Shown: in pieces, positions 1 to 7,841 of the stretch | Position numbering within the stretch: position 1 is the first letter of the stretch | Layout: every line of letters begins with the position of its first letter | Assembly: GCA_040882285.1 (NCBI GenBank) | Contig: JBBEBQ010000024.1 | Span: 1-63,770 of the forward strand | Source: Gemmatimonadaceae bacterium | GTDB lineage: Bacteria > Gemmatimonadota > Gemmatimonadetes > Gemmatimonadales > Gemmatimonadaceae | Direction of reading: 5' to 3' | DNA length: 63,770 bases | Program-made: the position numbers and the translations under genes | The notes under the pieces: model-generated | Seen by the model: only the letters and a program-made list of their open reading frames with translations | What the model was told of the DNA's origin: nothing | The model's database searches: none

Positions 1-113
1 TTTCGAGCTGGCGGCAGTAGCTTAACTCACTGTCCACTAAACCCGGCGCAGCTCAATATGAGCACTATCAGTTCGGAATCAGCCCGTATGAGTTAGACCC
101 CATACTCAGCGAT

Positions 114-695
114 ATGCGTCGCAACGCCGTGCGCTGGCTGGTCATCGCCGGAGACCTGGCCGCCCTGGATGTCTATTGGCTCGAGACGATCGGAGCCCTA
201 ATAGGGATTGGTCCAAATGGCGGTTGGCTTTGGGAGGAGAGCGACGGGATCGTGAGGGAATCGTCGCAGACGTATCCGAACGGGACGAACACACGGTTCG
301 TGCCTGGCATCACTCACACGCAGGAGACATCGAACGCGGAGGTGTATAACCAGCTCCGGCTTACACTTGAGCAAGACTTTAACGTACCGGTCCGAGCCGC
401 GCCCCCGCCCGCGGGTGTCCTGTCGGTTTCAGTCGACGGGCCGACGCAGATTCAGCTCGGAGGGACTTGTACTTGGTACGCCGTTGTGGGTGGAGGGAGC
501 GGGCCGTTCAGCTATCAGTGGACGAACAACGGCGTGCCGGTAGGAAGCCAGTACGATTACACCGGTTCGAAGCCAGTCGGGGCAGGCGGATCGTCATTCA
601 CGGTCAGAGTTTCGGTAATCGATGCGGGAGGGGCGAGCGGAGCGCATGAGATTACCGTTTACGAGTCGTCCTCCGCAGAGCTATGTGCGTATTGA
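114..695 (+). CDS. C-terminal part of an alpha/beta-hydrolase (lipase-like) with an Ig/PKD-like tail, 5'-incomplete
   Basis: About 193 residues. The first half resembles the end of an alpha/beta-hydrolase: ESDGIVRESSQ and GITHTQET look like the catalytic Asp and His regions of a PGAP1/triacylglycerol-lipase-type enzyme. The GxSxG nucleophile part is absent. The frame stays open and coding-like upstream of the ATG, back to about position 21, just after an in-frame TAG at 18-20, so the ATG at 114 is probably internal. Either the gene is truncated or frameshifted near the window edge, or the stop is a sequencing error. The last 85 or so residues (from VSVDGPTQIQ) look like a single Ig/PKD-type beta-sandwich. 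Secretion is inferred, since no N-terminus is visible. Moderate confidence that it is coding, low on exact function. Confidence 0.5.
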   Translation: MRRNAVRWLVIAGDLAALDVYWLETIGALIGIGPNGGWLWEESDGIVRESSQTYPNGTNTRFVPGITHTQETSNAEVYNQLRLTLEQDFNVPVRAAPPPAGVLSVSVDGPTQIQLGGTCTWYAVVGGGSGPFSYQWTNNGVPVGSQYDYTGSKPVGAGGSSFTVRVSVIDAGGASGAHEITVYESSSAELCAY

Positions 696-717
696 GTCTC
701 CGTTCAAACTTCATGTC

Positions 718-1929
718 ATGAGCATGGTCGCCTGGCGGGATGAGCCTGATATCCTGGCGGCTCTAAGAATTGCTTGGTCGCGTAGGGCGCCCCCCTTACG
801 GCTCGGTGTTGCGCTGTTGGTGCCCGTCGTCTTGCTCGCTTCCTTCGTCGGCTGTGACAACGGGCCGATAGACCCTGACGTCCATCCCAGAGTCATCTGG
901 AAAGTCGACGGGACGAGCGCAAGCGTGCAGCCTGCGTTTGACTCCGACAATGTTTTTTTTGGGTCTGCCCTTCACGAAGTAATTGCAGTTGACAAGACAA
1001 CCGGGCAGGTGCAGTGGCGGAGGCGTACTGGCGCAACGTCGCAACGGACGGAAGGGAATAATATAGTCGTCGCCGGTGATGCTGTCGTCATGGGGGATGT
1101 CGATCTATATGCCTTCGATCGACGTACAGGGAATTCACGCTGGACCTTTGCTCCACCGTACGCGCAGCCCGGATTTTATTCCAGCGCCACAGACGGGACA
1201 AGGATTTATGCGGGTTCACCGGAAGGACTAGTATTCGCAATCGATGCAGCGACCGGGGTGATGCGCTGGCAAGCCGAAGTGCCGGGAGATACTGCGATCA
1301 CTGCAGCCTTTTCACCGACCTATAGCGAAGGTGTTGTTTTCGTCGGGGTCAAGACGTTCGGTAGCCCTGTAGCCACCGGTGGACTCGCTGCGTTTCGGGC
1401 TGCGACTGGAGAGATGCTGTGGTTTCGTAGCTTCGCGCCGGAATTGTCGGGCCAAGGCTCCGGCTCGCTGGGTGGCGCTGTGTTTGCCGGATCTTTGGTT
1501 ATTGCTGCTTCGGACGATGGACGGATTTACGGAATTGATCGGGGAAACGGCGAAGTGCGCTGGATCGCACCTCGCGTACACCCGGTTCCGCCTTATAACG
1601 ATACGAGGTATCTGGCGGTTTCCGGCGACAGAGTTATCGCGACGTCGAACCACGTAATTGTAGTCGGTCTCGATGCAGCGACTGGCGTCGAGGTTTGGAA
1701 GAGATCGTTCAGCAACATGGGTTCGCTCTACCCGCCCGCGGTGGACAATCAGGCACTTTACGTAACCGGGGGAGGTCCCCTTGTCTCCTTGAGAGTGGCC
1801 GATGGGACAACCCGCTGGCAACTTCAACTCACACCTCGCGGAGACTCATGGGTCACACCCGTCGTCGATGGCGACCGGCTGTACGTGCCGGAGTTGGAGA
1901 ACGGTTTTTACGCACTACGGGCAAACTGA
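718..1929 (+). CDS. PQQ-like beta-propeller lipoprotein (BamB/quinoprotein-repeat type)
   Basis: About 403 residues from the ATG at 718. An N-terminal hydrophobic segment ends in a lipobox-like SFVGC, suggesting a lipid-anchored envelope protein. The rest is built from repeated blades with the signature [A/G]hDxxTGxxxW: IAVDKTTGQVQW, YAFDRRTGNSRW, FAIDAATGVMRW, AAFRAATGEMLW, YGIDRGNGEVRW, VGLDAATGVEVW and SLRVADGTTRW. Such PQQ-type propellers occur in BamB and in quinoprotein dehydrogenases. No enzymatic residues can be assigned, so a scaffold or binding role is as likely. The frame is open further upstream, with ATGs at 622 and 646 overlapping the previous gene; 718 or 724 gives the more sensible signal peptide. 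Base composition looks less GC-rich than the later genes. Confidence 0.75.
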   Translation: MSMVAWRDEPDILAALRIAWSRRAPPLRLGVALLVPVVLLASFVGCDNGPIDPDVHPRVIWKVDGTSASVQPAFDSDNVFFGSALHEVIAVDKTTGQVQWRRRTGATSQRTEGNNIVVAGDAVVMGDVDLYAFDRRTGNSRWTFAPPYAQPGFYSSATDGTRIYAGSPEGLVFAIDAATGVMRWQAEVPGDTAITAAFSPTYSEGVVFVGVKTFGSPVATGGLAAFRAATGEMLWFRSFAPELSGQGSGSLGGAVFAGSLVIAASDDGRIYGIDRGNGEVRWIAPRVHPVPPYNDTRYLAVSGDRVIATSNHVIVVGLDAATGVEVWKRSFSNMGSLYPPAVDNQALYVTGGGPLVSLRVADGTTRWQLQLTPRGDSWVTPVVDGDRLYVPELENGFYALRAN

Positions 1930-1959
1930 ACGCCTGCAACCTACAACTGCGGCTCGACC

Positions 1960-2997
1960 TCATACGATAAGCATAGCGTCACCGTACGAGTAGAAGCGGT
2001 ACCGCTCAGCGATCGCGTTTTCGTAAGCCTTCATGATCAGATCGTATCCTGTGAACGCTGCCACGAGCATCAGCAGCGTTGACCGCGGAAGGTGGAAGTT
2101 GGTCAGCATCCCGTCCACCGCCTTGAACTGGAAGCCGGGCCGCATGAAGATCGTCGTCTCGCCTGTTGCCGCCTCGAACCTGCCGTCGGACCGGATGCCG
2201 GCTTCGAGCGTTCGCACGGACGTCGTACCAACTGCGATGATCCTAGCGCCACGAGCACGGGTCGCGTTCAGGATGTCGGCGGTCGCTGCGGGTATCTTGA
2301 ACCATTCCTCGTGCATCATGTGCTCGGCTGGGTCCTCGACTTCGACAGGCTTGAACGTCCCCGCGCCGACGTGCAACACAACCTTCGCGATACTGACACC
2401 GCGCTTCCGGATGTTCTCGAGCACCTGCTCGGTGAAATGAAGCCCGGCGGTCGGCGCGGCAACCGACCCGGGCTCCCGCGCATACACGGTTTGATACCGC
2501 CTCGCGTCGGCGCTCTCGTCGGCGCGGCGGATGTACGGCGGCAACGGAATGTGGCCGAACCGCTCGATCGCTTCGGCGAACGGAAGCTCGGTGTGCAGCT
2601 GCACGATCCGGGTCCGGCGGTCGGTCATCTCCTGGATCTGGACTTGCAGCTCCGGCGAGACGGTAACTCTTCGTCCCGGTCTCAGCTTCCCGCCGGGGTG
2701 CACCATCGCCTCGTACCGCCCGTCGCCGAGCGGCTTGATCAGCATTACTTCGGCTGGCGCACCGCTGTCGCGAGTGCCGAGCAGTCGCGCGCGGATGACC
2801 TTGCTGCTGTTGAGCACGAGCGCGTCGCCAGCCGACAGATACTCCGGCAGGTCGGTGAATTTGCGATGCGCGATCGTTCCCGCGGCGCGGTCCAGAACCA
2901 GCATCCTGCTCTCGTCGCGCCGCTCGGCGGGCGTCTGCGCTATGAGCTCGGGCGGGAGATCGAAGTCGTAGTCCGCCGTCCGGCTGCCGGCCGGCAT
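1960..2997 (-). CDS. queA: S-adenosylmethionine:tRNA ribosyltransferase-isomerase (QueA)
   Basis: 345 residues, the normal family length. QueA transfers and isomerises the ribose of SAM onto 7-aminomethyl-7-deazaguanine in tRNA, giving epoxyqueuosine at the wobble position. Family blocks are clear: the N-terminal YDFDLPPELIAQTP, then PTAGLHFTEQVL, VLHVGAGTFKPV and the C-terminal NFHLPRSTLLMLV. It is the last gene of the minus-strand yebC-ruvC-ruvA-aminotransferase-ruvB-queA run and starts 7 nt after the ruvB stop, so it is probably translationally coupled. It converges with the upstream beta-propeller gene, with only 30 nt between stops. Confidence 0.97.
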   Translation of the reverse strand: MPAGSRTADYDFDLPPELIAQTPAERRDESRMLVLDRAAGTIAHRKFTDLPEYLSAGDALVLNSSKVIRARLLGTRDSGAPAEVMLIKPLGDGRYEAMVHPGGKLRPGRRVTVSPELQVQIQEMTDRRTRIVQLHTELPFAEAIERFGHIPLPPYIRRADESADARRYQTVYAREPGSVAAPTAGLHFTEQVLENIRKRGVSIAKVVLHVGAGTFKPVEVEDPAEHMMHEEWFKIPAATADILNATRARGARIIAVGTTSVRTLEAGIRSDGRFEAATGETTIFMRPGFQFKAVDGMLTNFHLPRSTLLMLVAAFTGYDLIMKAYENAIAERYRFYSYGDAMLIV

Positions 2998-3004
2998 CCC
3001 GCGC

Positions 3005-4045
3005 TCAGCGCTGGAAGAGACTTGGCTGGCTCCCGCCGCCGGTGCCCGCGGGCGGCGTGAATCCGAAGTGGCGGTACGCCTGCGCGGTGGCGACGCGGCC
3101 GCGCGGGGTGCGGTGCAGGAAGCCGTTCTGCACCAGGAACGGCTCGTACACCTCTTCGATCGTGTCGGCGTCCTCGCCTACCGCGGCCGCGATCGAGCCG
3201 ATTCCTACCGGGCCGCCGTCGAACTTCTCGATCACCGCGCGCAGCAGCCGCGTGTCCATCTCGTCCAGGCCGAACTGGTCCACTTCGAGCAGCTGCAACG
3301 CCTCGTGCGCCACCGCGCGCGTGATGCGGCCGTCCGCGCGCACCTGCGCGAAGTCACGGATGCGGCGCAGCAGCCGGTTCGCGACGCGCGGGGTCCCGCG
3401 CGCGCGGGTCGCGATCTCCAAGGCACCCTCGGGATCGACCTGCACGCCCAACACGTCGGCGGTGCGGCGAACGATCTGCTCGAGGTCCGCGGTCGGGTAA
3501 TAATTGAGCCGCTGCTCGATCCCGAACCGCGCGCGCAGCGGCGGTGTGAGCAGGCCGAGCCGCGTCGTCGCGCCGATGAGCGTGAACTTCTCCACCGGCA
3601 TCGTGATCGTCTGCGCCTTCGGTCCCTCGGACAGGCGGATGTCGATCCGGTAATCCTCCATCGCGGGATAGAGGAACTCCTCGATGATCGGGCGCAGCCG
3701 GTGGATCTCGTCGATGAACAGGATGTCGCGCTCGCGCAGGTTGGTCAGCGTGCCGACGAGATCTCCCGGCTTCTCCAGCGCAGGCCCCGACGTTTGCCGC
3801 ACGTTCACCCCCAGCTCGCGGCCGATCAGCTCGGCGAGCGTCGTCTTGCCCAGTCCCGGCGGGCCGATGAAGAGCGTGTGATCCAGCGCTTCGCGCCGGG
3901 CGAGAGCCGCTTCTATATAGATGCGGAGGCTCTCCTTCACGCGGTCCTGTCCGATGAACTCGTTCAGCGCCTGCGGCCGGAGCGACAGCTCGACCACCGA
4001 CTCCTCGGTGAGCGCCTCCGGCGTGGTGATCTCGGTGCGGCTCAT
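3005..4045 (-). CDS. ruvB: Holliday junction branch-migration ATPase RuvB
   Basis: 346 residues from the ATG at 4045. RuvB is the hexameric AAA+ motor that drives Holliday-junction branch migration with RuvA. Visible features: N-terminal [12 protein letters not shown], Walker [10 protein letters not shown], Walker [11 protein letters not shown], the sensor/arginine-finger block [18 protein letters not shown], and the C-terminal winged helix ([15 protein letters not shown]). The frame is open further upstream, but that extension lies antisense-like inside the aminotransferase gene; the ATG at 4045 shares one base with that gene's TGA (TGATG) and gives the standard RuvB N-terminus. Coupled translation with its neighbours is likely. 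Confidence 0.98.
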   Translation of the reverse strand: MSRTEITTPEALTEESVVELSLRPQALNEFIGQDRVKESLRIYIEAALARREALDHTLFIGPPGLGKTTLAELIGRELGVNVRQTSGPALEKPGDLVGTLTNLRERDILFIDEIHRLRPIIEEFLYPAMEDYRIDIRLSEGPKAQTITMPVEKFTLIGATTRLGLLTPPLRARFGIEQRLNYYPTADLEQIVRRTADVLGVQVDPEGALEIATRARGTPRVANRLLRRIRDFAQVRADGRITRAVAHEALQLLEVDQFGLDEMDTRLLRAVIEKFDGGPVGIGSIAAAVGEDADTIEEVYEPFLVQNGFLHRTPRGRVATAQAYRHFGFTPPAGTGGGSQPSLFQR

Positions 4046-5211
4046 CAGACGCGCGCCGCCAGCTTTGACAGCCGCTCGGCCGCGCGCTCCAGCGTCTCCA
4101 GCTTCTTGCAGAAGGCGAAGCGCGTGTAAGTCTTGGCGGTCCCGGCGTCGTGGTAGAACGTCGAGCCCGGGACGGTCGCGACGCCGATCTCCTCCGCGAG
4201 CCACATCGCGAACGGGATGTCGGCGAGATCGCTCAAGTCCGAGAAATCCGCGAGCACGTAGTACGCACCCTCGGGCGCCGTGCACTTGAAGCCGGCCTCG
4301 TGCAGCGCGGGCATGATGAGATCACGGCGCGCGCGATAGTCGAGCGCCATGCGGTTGTAGTAGTCCGAATCGAACGCCATCCCCACGGCTCCGGCGGCCT
4401 GGAGCGGCGCGGGCGCGCCCACGGTCAGAAAATCATGAACCTTTCTGATCGCGGTGGACGCGAGCTGCGGCGCGATTGCGTAGCCGAGCCGCCACCCGGT
4501 ACAGCTGAAAGTCTTCGAGAGCCCGGAGATCGTCACCGTGCGATCCTTCATTCCGGGGAAAGTCGCGAGCACGTGGTGGCTGCCCGCGTAGAGAATGTGC
4601 TCGTAGATCTCGTCGGTGATCGCGATCGCGTCGTGCTCGATGCACAGCTCCGCGATCAGCGACAGCTCCTCGCGGGTGAACACGCGACCGCTGGGATTTT
4701 GCGGCGTGTTGACGACGATGGCGCGGGTCTTGTGCGAAAACGCCTTGCGCAGCCGGTCGCCGTCGAGCGTCCAGTTGGGCGGCTCGAGCGGGACGTACAC
4801 CGGCTTGGCGGCGGATAGAATCGCGTCCGGCCCGTAGTTCTCGTAGTACGGCTCGATGACTACGACCTCGTCGCCCGGATCGACGAGCGCAAGAAAAGTC
4901 GATGCCATCGCCTCGGTCCCGCCGCAGCACACGGTGACGTCGGTCTCGGGATCCACCTCCATCCCGTACCACCGGCGGTACTTCTCCGCGATCGCCAGCC
5001 GCAGCGCGGGCGAGCCCCAGGTGATCGCGTACTGGTTGATGTCGCCGTGGATCGCCGCGCACGCCGCGTCCTTCATCGGCTCGGGCATCGGGAAATCCGG
5101 AAACCCCTGCGCGAGGTTAACCGCGCCGGTGCGATTGGCGACCCGCGTCATCTCGCGGATCATCGATTCGCCGAACGTCGCGGTCCGGGCGGCCGTATGC
5201 ATCATGCTCAA
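4045..5211 (-). CDS. Class I/II PLP-dependent aminotransferase
   Basis: 388 residues, typical of fold-type I aminotransferases. Seen are the N-terminal [13 protein letters not shown], the substrate and cofactor motif [18 protein letters not shown], the TDEIYEH block, the PLP-lysine region [20 protein letters not shown], and the C-terminal arginine region YTRFAFCKK. The sequence is closest in style to methionine or kynurenine/glutamine aminotransferases (YbdL/KAT group), but the amino-acid substrate cannot be read from sequence. It sits between ruvA and ruvB, 2 nt after the ruvA stop and overlapping the ruvB start by 1 nt. That is odd for a metabolic enzyme and makes its expression tied to DNA repair genes. 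Confidence 0.9.
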   Translation of the reverse strand: MSMMHTAARTATFGESMIREMTRVANRTGAVNLAQGFPDFPMPEPMKDAACAAIHGDINQYAITWGSPALRLAIAEKYRRWYGMEVDPETDVTVCCGGTEAMASTFLALVDPGDEVVVIEPYYENYGPDAILSAAKPVYVPLEPPNWTLDGDRLRKAFSHKTRAIVVNTPQNPSGRVFTREELSLIAELCIEHDAIAITDEIYEHILYAGSHHVLATFPGMKDRTVTISGLSKTFSCTGWRLGYAIAPQLASTAIRKVHDFLTVGAPAPLQAAGAVGMAFDSDYYNRMALDYRARRDLIMPALHEAGFKCTAPEGAYYVLADFSDLSDLADIPFAMWLAEEIGVATVPGSTFYHDAGTAKTYTRFAFCKKLETLERAAERLSKLAARV

Positions 5212-5213
5212 TT

Positions 5214-5810
5214 CTACCTTTTTCCCAGCTCCGCGAGCGCGCCCCGGATCACCTCGGGGACGCTCTTGCCGCCGCCGCCGAGCGCGGCGCGCACGGCCCG
5301 CTCGGCGTCACCTTGCGAGTAGCCGAGGGAGATCAGCGCGCGCATCGCGTCCTCGCTGCCGGCTCCGCGAACCGGCTCGCCCGTGAGCTCCTCGCCCTCG
5401 ATCACGTCGTCGAGCTTGTCGCCAAGATCCAGCACCATCCGCTCGGCGGTCTTGCGGCCGACGCGGGGAACACCCTGCAGCGTTGCGATGTCCTTCTCCT
5501 GCAGCGCGCGGATCAACCGGCGCGCGGACAGAGCGGACAACATTCCCAGCGCGAGAGCGGGGCCGACTCCGTTCGCGGTCAGGAGCTTCCGGAACAAGCG
5601 CCGCTCCATCTCGGAGCTGAACGCGAACAATTGCCAGCTGTCGTCTTTCACGACGACGTGCGTCGGCAGCGAGATCTCTTCGCCGACTTTCGGGAGGATC
5701 TCCACGACGCTGAACGGGATCTGCGCTTCGTACGCGACGCCACCGCCGGTCATGATCTCCACACGGTCGATCGAGCGGGACGCAACCTTGCCGGCGACGC
5801 GCGAGATCAT
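5214..5810 (-). CDS. ruvA: Holliday junction DNA-binding protein RuvA
   Basis: 198 residues, family-typical. RuvA binds the four-way junction as a tetramer and loads RuvB. The N-terminal OB-fold begins MISRVAGKV. A helix-hairpin-helix pair follows around residues 70-125 (LLTANGVGPALALGMLSAL and LQGVPRVGRKTAERMVLDL), with the RuvB-binding UBA-like domain at the C-terminus (DAMRALISLGYSQGDAERAV). The ATG at 5810 overlaps the ruvC stop by 4 nt (ATGA), showing translational coupling. Confidence 0.97.
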   Translation of the reverse strand: MISRVAGKVASRSIDRVEIMTGGGVAYEAQIPFSVVEILPKVGEEISLPTHVVVKDDSWQLFAFSSEMERRLFRKLLTANGVGPALALGMLSALSARRLIRALQEKDIATLQGVPRVGRKTAERMVLDLGDKLDDVIEGEELTGEPVRGAGSEDAMRALISLGYSQGDAERAVRAALGGGGKSVPEVIRGALAELGKR

Positions 5811-6358
5811 CTGCCGAGCGCGGCGGCCAGCGCGCCGAGCGTGTCCGTCTCGCGCTGGATGATCGCCGCGGCGGCGAGCTTGCGGCCGGTGACGGCGCTG
5901 AGCGCGTGCGCGAGCGCGGCGGCTACACCATCGGCGGCGTCGGCGGGGCGCGGCGGAGACTTCAGGCGCAGCAGGCTGCCCACCATGAACTGCACCTGCT
6001 CCTTGGTCGCGCCGCCGGTGCCGCACACCGCCTTCTTGATCTCGGCGGGGGTGTACTCGGAGATCTCGAGTCCGGCCTTGGCGCCGCACAGCAGCACGAC
6101 GCCGCGGGCGTGGCCGAGCACGATCGTGGTGCGCACGTTGCGCGCGTAAAAGACGTCTTCGATCGCCAGCGAATCCGGCTTGTGCCGCGCGATGAGCTCG
6201 GCGATTCCGTCGTGGATTGCGCACAGCCGGTCGGGCAGGGGATCCTTCGGGCGCGTCCTGATGATCCCGCACTCCATGAGCGACGGTGAGCCCTGGTCCC
6301 GGCGCACGACGCCGTACCCGGTGACCGCCGTTCCGGGATCGATCCCGAGGACTATCAC
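5807..6358 (-). CDS. ruvC: Crossover junction endodeoxyribonuclease RuvC
   Basis: 183 residues. RuvC is the dimeric Mg-dependent nuclease that resolves Holliday junctions. The RNase H-fold acidic residues are in place: Asp in VLGIDPGTAVTGYG, Glu in LAIEDVFYARN, and the C-terminal acidic helix PADAADGVAAALAHA. It starts 10 nt downstream of the yebC stop and overlaps ruvA by 4 nt. With ruvA and ruvB it supplies the whole resolvasome from one transcript. Confidence 0.97.
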   Translation of the reverse strand: MIVLGIDPGTAVTGYGVVRRDQGSPSLMECGIIRTRPKDPLPDRLCAIHDGIAELIARHKPDSLAIEDVFYARNVRTTIVLGHARGVVLLCGAKAGLEISEYTPAEIKKAVCGTGGATKEQVQFMVGSLLRLKSPPRPADAADGVAAALAHALSAVTGRKLAAAAIIQRETDTLGALAAALGR

Positions 6359-6368
6359 GCGTAGCGCT

Positions 6369-7112
6369 TCAGGATTTGGCCATCTCCTCGACGTCGATGT
6401 CGAAGTTGGCGTCCACTTTCTGCACGTCGTCGAGATCCTCGAGCTCCTCCACGAGCTTCAGCACGCTCTCGGCGACCTCGCCCTCGACTTTCACGGTGTT
6501 CTTCGGGATCCACGCGATCTCGGCCTCGGCGATCGGAAGGTTGCTCGCTTCCAGCGCTGACTTCACCACGTGCAGGTCGGCGGGCTCGGTGCTGACCACG
6601 AACTGATCGCCCTCGCGCGCAAAATCCGACGCGCCCGCTTCCAGCGCCGATTCGAGCGTGTTGTCTTCGTCCAGGCTTTCCGCCGGCAGGTAGATCTGTC
6701 CCTTCCGGTCGAACATCCACGCGACCGAGTTAGTCGCCCCGAGGTTGCCGCCGCCGCGCGAGAGCTTGAGCCGGACGTCGGCCACCGTGCGCGTGGGGTT
6801 GTCCGTGAGCGCGGATATCATGAGCGCCACGCCTCCCGGCGCGTAGCCCTCGTACGTGACCTCGGAATACTCGACGCCCTCGAGCTCGCCCGTGCCCTTC
6901 TTGATCGCGCGCTCGATGTTGTCCTTCGGCATGGAGGCGGCTTTCGCGGTGTCGATCGCGGTGCGAAGGCGCGGATTACCGGCGGGGTCGCCGCCGCCCA
7001 TCTTCGCGGCCACCGTGATCTCGCGGATCAGCTTGGTGAAATGCGCGGCGCGGCGGTTGTCGGTGACCGCCTTGTACCGCTTGATCTGTTTCCACTTGCT
7101 GTGACCAGCCAT
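6369..7112 (-). CDS. yebC: YebC/PmpR family regulator or translation factor
   Basis: 247 residues, standard length. The N-terminus MAGHSKWKQIKRYKAV and the block MPKDNIERAIKKGTGE are hallmarks of the family. Members have been described as DNA-binding regulators and, more recently, as ribosome-associated factors easing translation of proline-rich stretches. Its place upstream of ruvC is widely conserved and is seen here. It heads the coupled repair operon. About 84 nt upstream on the same strand lies a TATATT hexamer (7196-7201, read on the minus strand) that could be a -10 element. Confidence 0.95.
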   Translation of the reverse strand: MAGHSKWKQIKRYKAVTDNRRAAHFTKLIREITVAAKMGGGDPAGNPRLRTAIDTAKAASMPKDNIERAIKKGTGELEGVEYSEVTYEGYAPGGVALMISALTDNPTRTVADVRLKLSRGGGNLGATNSVAWMFDRKGQIYLPAESLDEDNTLESALEAGASDFAREGDQFVVSTEPADLHVVKSALEASNLPIAEAEIAWIPKNTVKVEGEVAESVLKLVEELEDLDDVQKVDANFDIDVEEMAKS

Positions 7113-7127
7113 AAAACCTCTAAGAGC

Positions 7128-7157
7128 GCTGTTGGCTGTTGGCTCTTGGCTGTTAGC
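7128..7157. repeat. Low-complexity TTGGCTG/TTAGC intergenic repeat
   Basis: Three to four imperfect copies of a seven- to eight-base unit (GTTGGCT, GTTGGCT, CTTGGCT, GTTAGC) lie between yebC and the preceding hypothetical gene. Related wording recurs at 30961-30992 and 44409-44443, so it looks like a dispersed spacer repeat rather than a gene. Confidence 0.55.
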
Positions 7158-7216
7158 GAAAGGCCCTGCCGTTCATGCCGTCCCGCGGCGCTTTCAATAT
7201 ACGATTGAGACCGCGA

Positions 7217-7612
7217 TCAGCCGCCTAGTTGAGCGGCGAGCGAATCCAGCTCCTGTGCGGAGACGCCATCGAGATGTTTTGCCGCGTGGCCACGCAGCGA
7301 GCGGATAGCGGCAGAGATCGCTGAGCGCTCCGCGGAAGCCGTGGACTCGGCGGCGGCCATGAGGTCGCCCCGGACCGCCGGCGGGATGGCCTGGGAGGCC
7401 AGCCACGAGCGACACGCGGCTGCGCGCTTCTCTCGGAGCTCGGTTGGGAGCGCATAGGGCGGCAGCAGCGAGCCCGCGAGCCGTGCGATCACGAAGCAGG
7501 CCAGAGCCACCTCCCGGTCCCCGCCGAGCGCGGCTTTGCCTGCATGCGCGGCCAGCCCCGGAAATGGGAAAGGGTTCTGCCCGAGGGCGTAGGGCGGGGC
7601 GTGGATAGCCAT
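7217..7612 (-). CDS. Hypothetical protein, alanine-rich helical
   Basis: 131 residues with no recognised domain. The translation is alanine- and leucine-rich and probably helical, with a proline-rich start (APPYALGQNPFPFPG) and no signal peptide or membrane segment. It lies upstream of yebC on the same strand, separated by a 104-nt repeat-bearing gap, and divergent from the PorX-like gene. Amino-acid composition and codon pattern fit a real gene better than the other frames here. A product name would be a guess. Confidence 0.5.
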   Translation of the reverse strand: MAIHAPPYALGQNPFPFPGLAAHAGKAALGGDREVALACFVIARLAGSLLPPYALPTELREKRAAACRSWLASQAIPPAVRGDLMAAAESTASAERSAISAAIRSLRGHAAKHLDGVSAQELDSLAAQLGG

Positions 7613-7660
7613 TCGTGGAATCTAGGTCCGCTCCGCGTGGATAGCACTTGCCGTTGGACA

Positions 7661-7771
7661 GGGAATCCAAGTAGGGAGTGTGGCAGTTGGGAGTGGGCAA
7701 TTGGAAGTACGGCGGGTGCCGGCCCCTGCATACTGCCCACTCCCAACTGCCACACTCCCCACTTGGATCCC
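7661..7771. repeat. Long inverted repeat (arms about 38 nt, 34-nt spacer)
   Basis: The left arm (7661-7699) and right arm (7734-7771) are near-perfect reverse complements, with one indel and one mismatch; the core is GGGAGTGTGGCAGTTGGGAG. It lies between two divergent genes, 71 nt upstream of the PorX-like ATG. In RNA it would form a very stable hairpin. It could be a small palindromic mobile repeat or a regulatory structure. There is no U-run, so it is not a classical terminator. Confidence 0.8.
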
Positions 7772-7841
7772 GCCTGCTCACGCCAGGAGCCGCTTTCTCT
7801 CCCACCCAAGCCCGCATTCGGGGCTTACATTCACTCTCACG

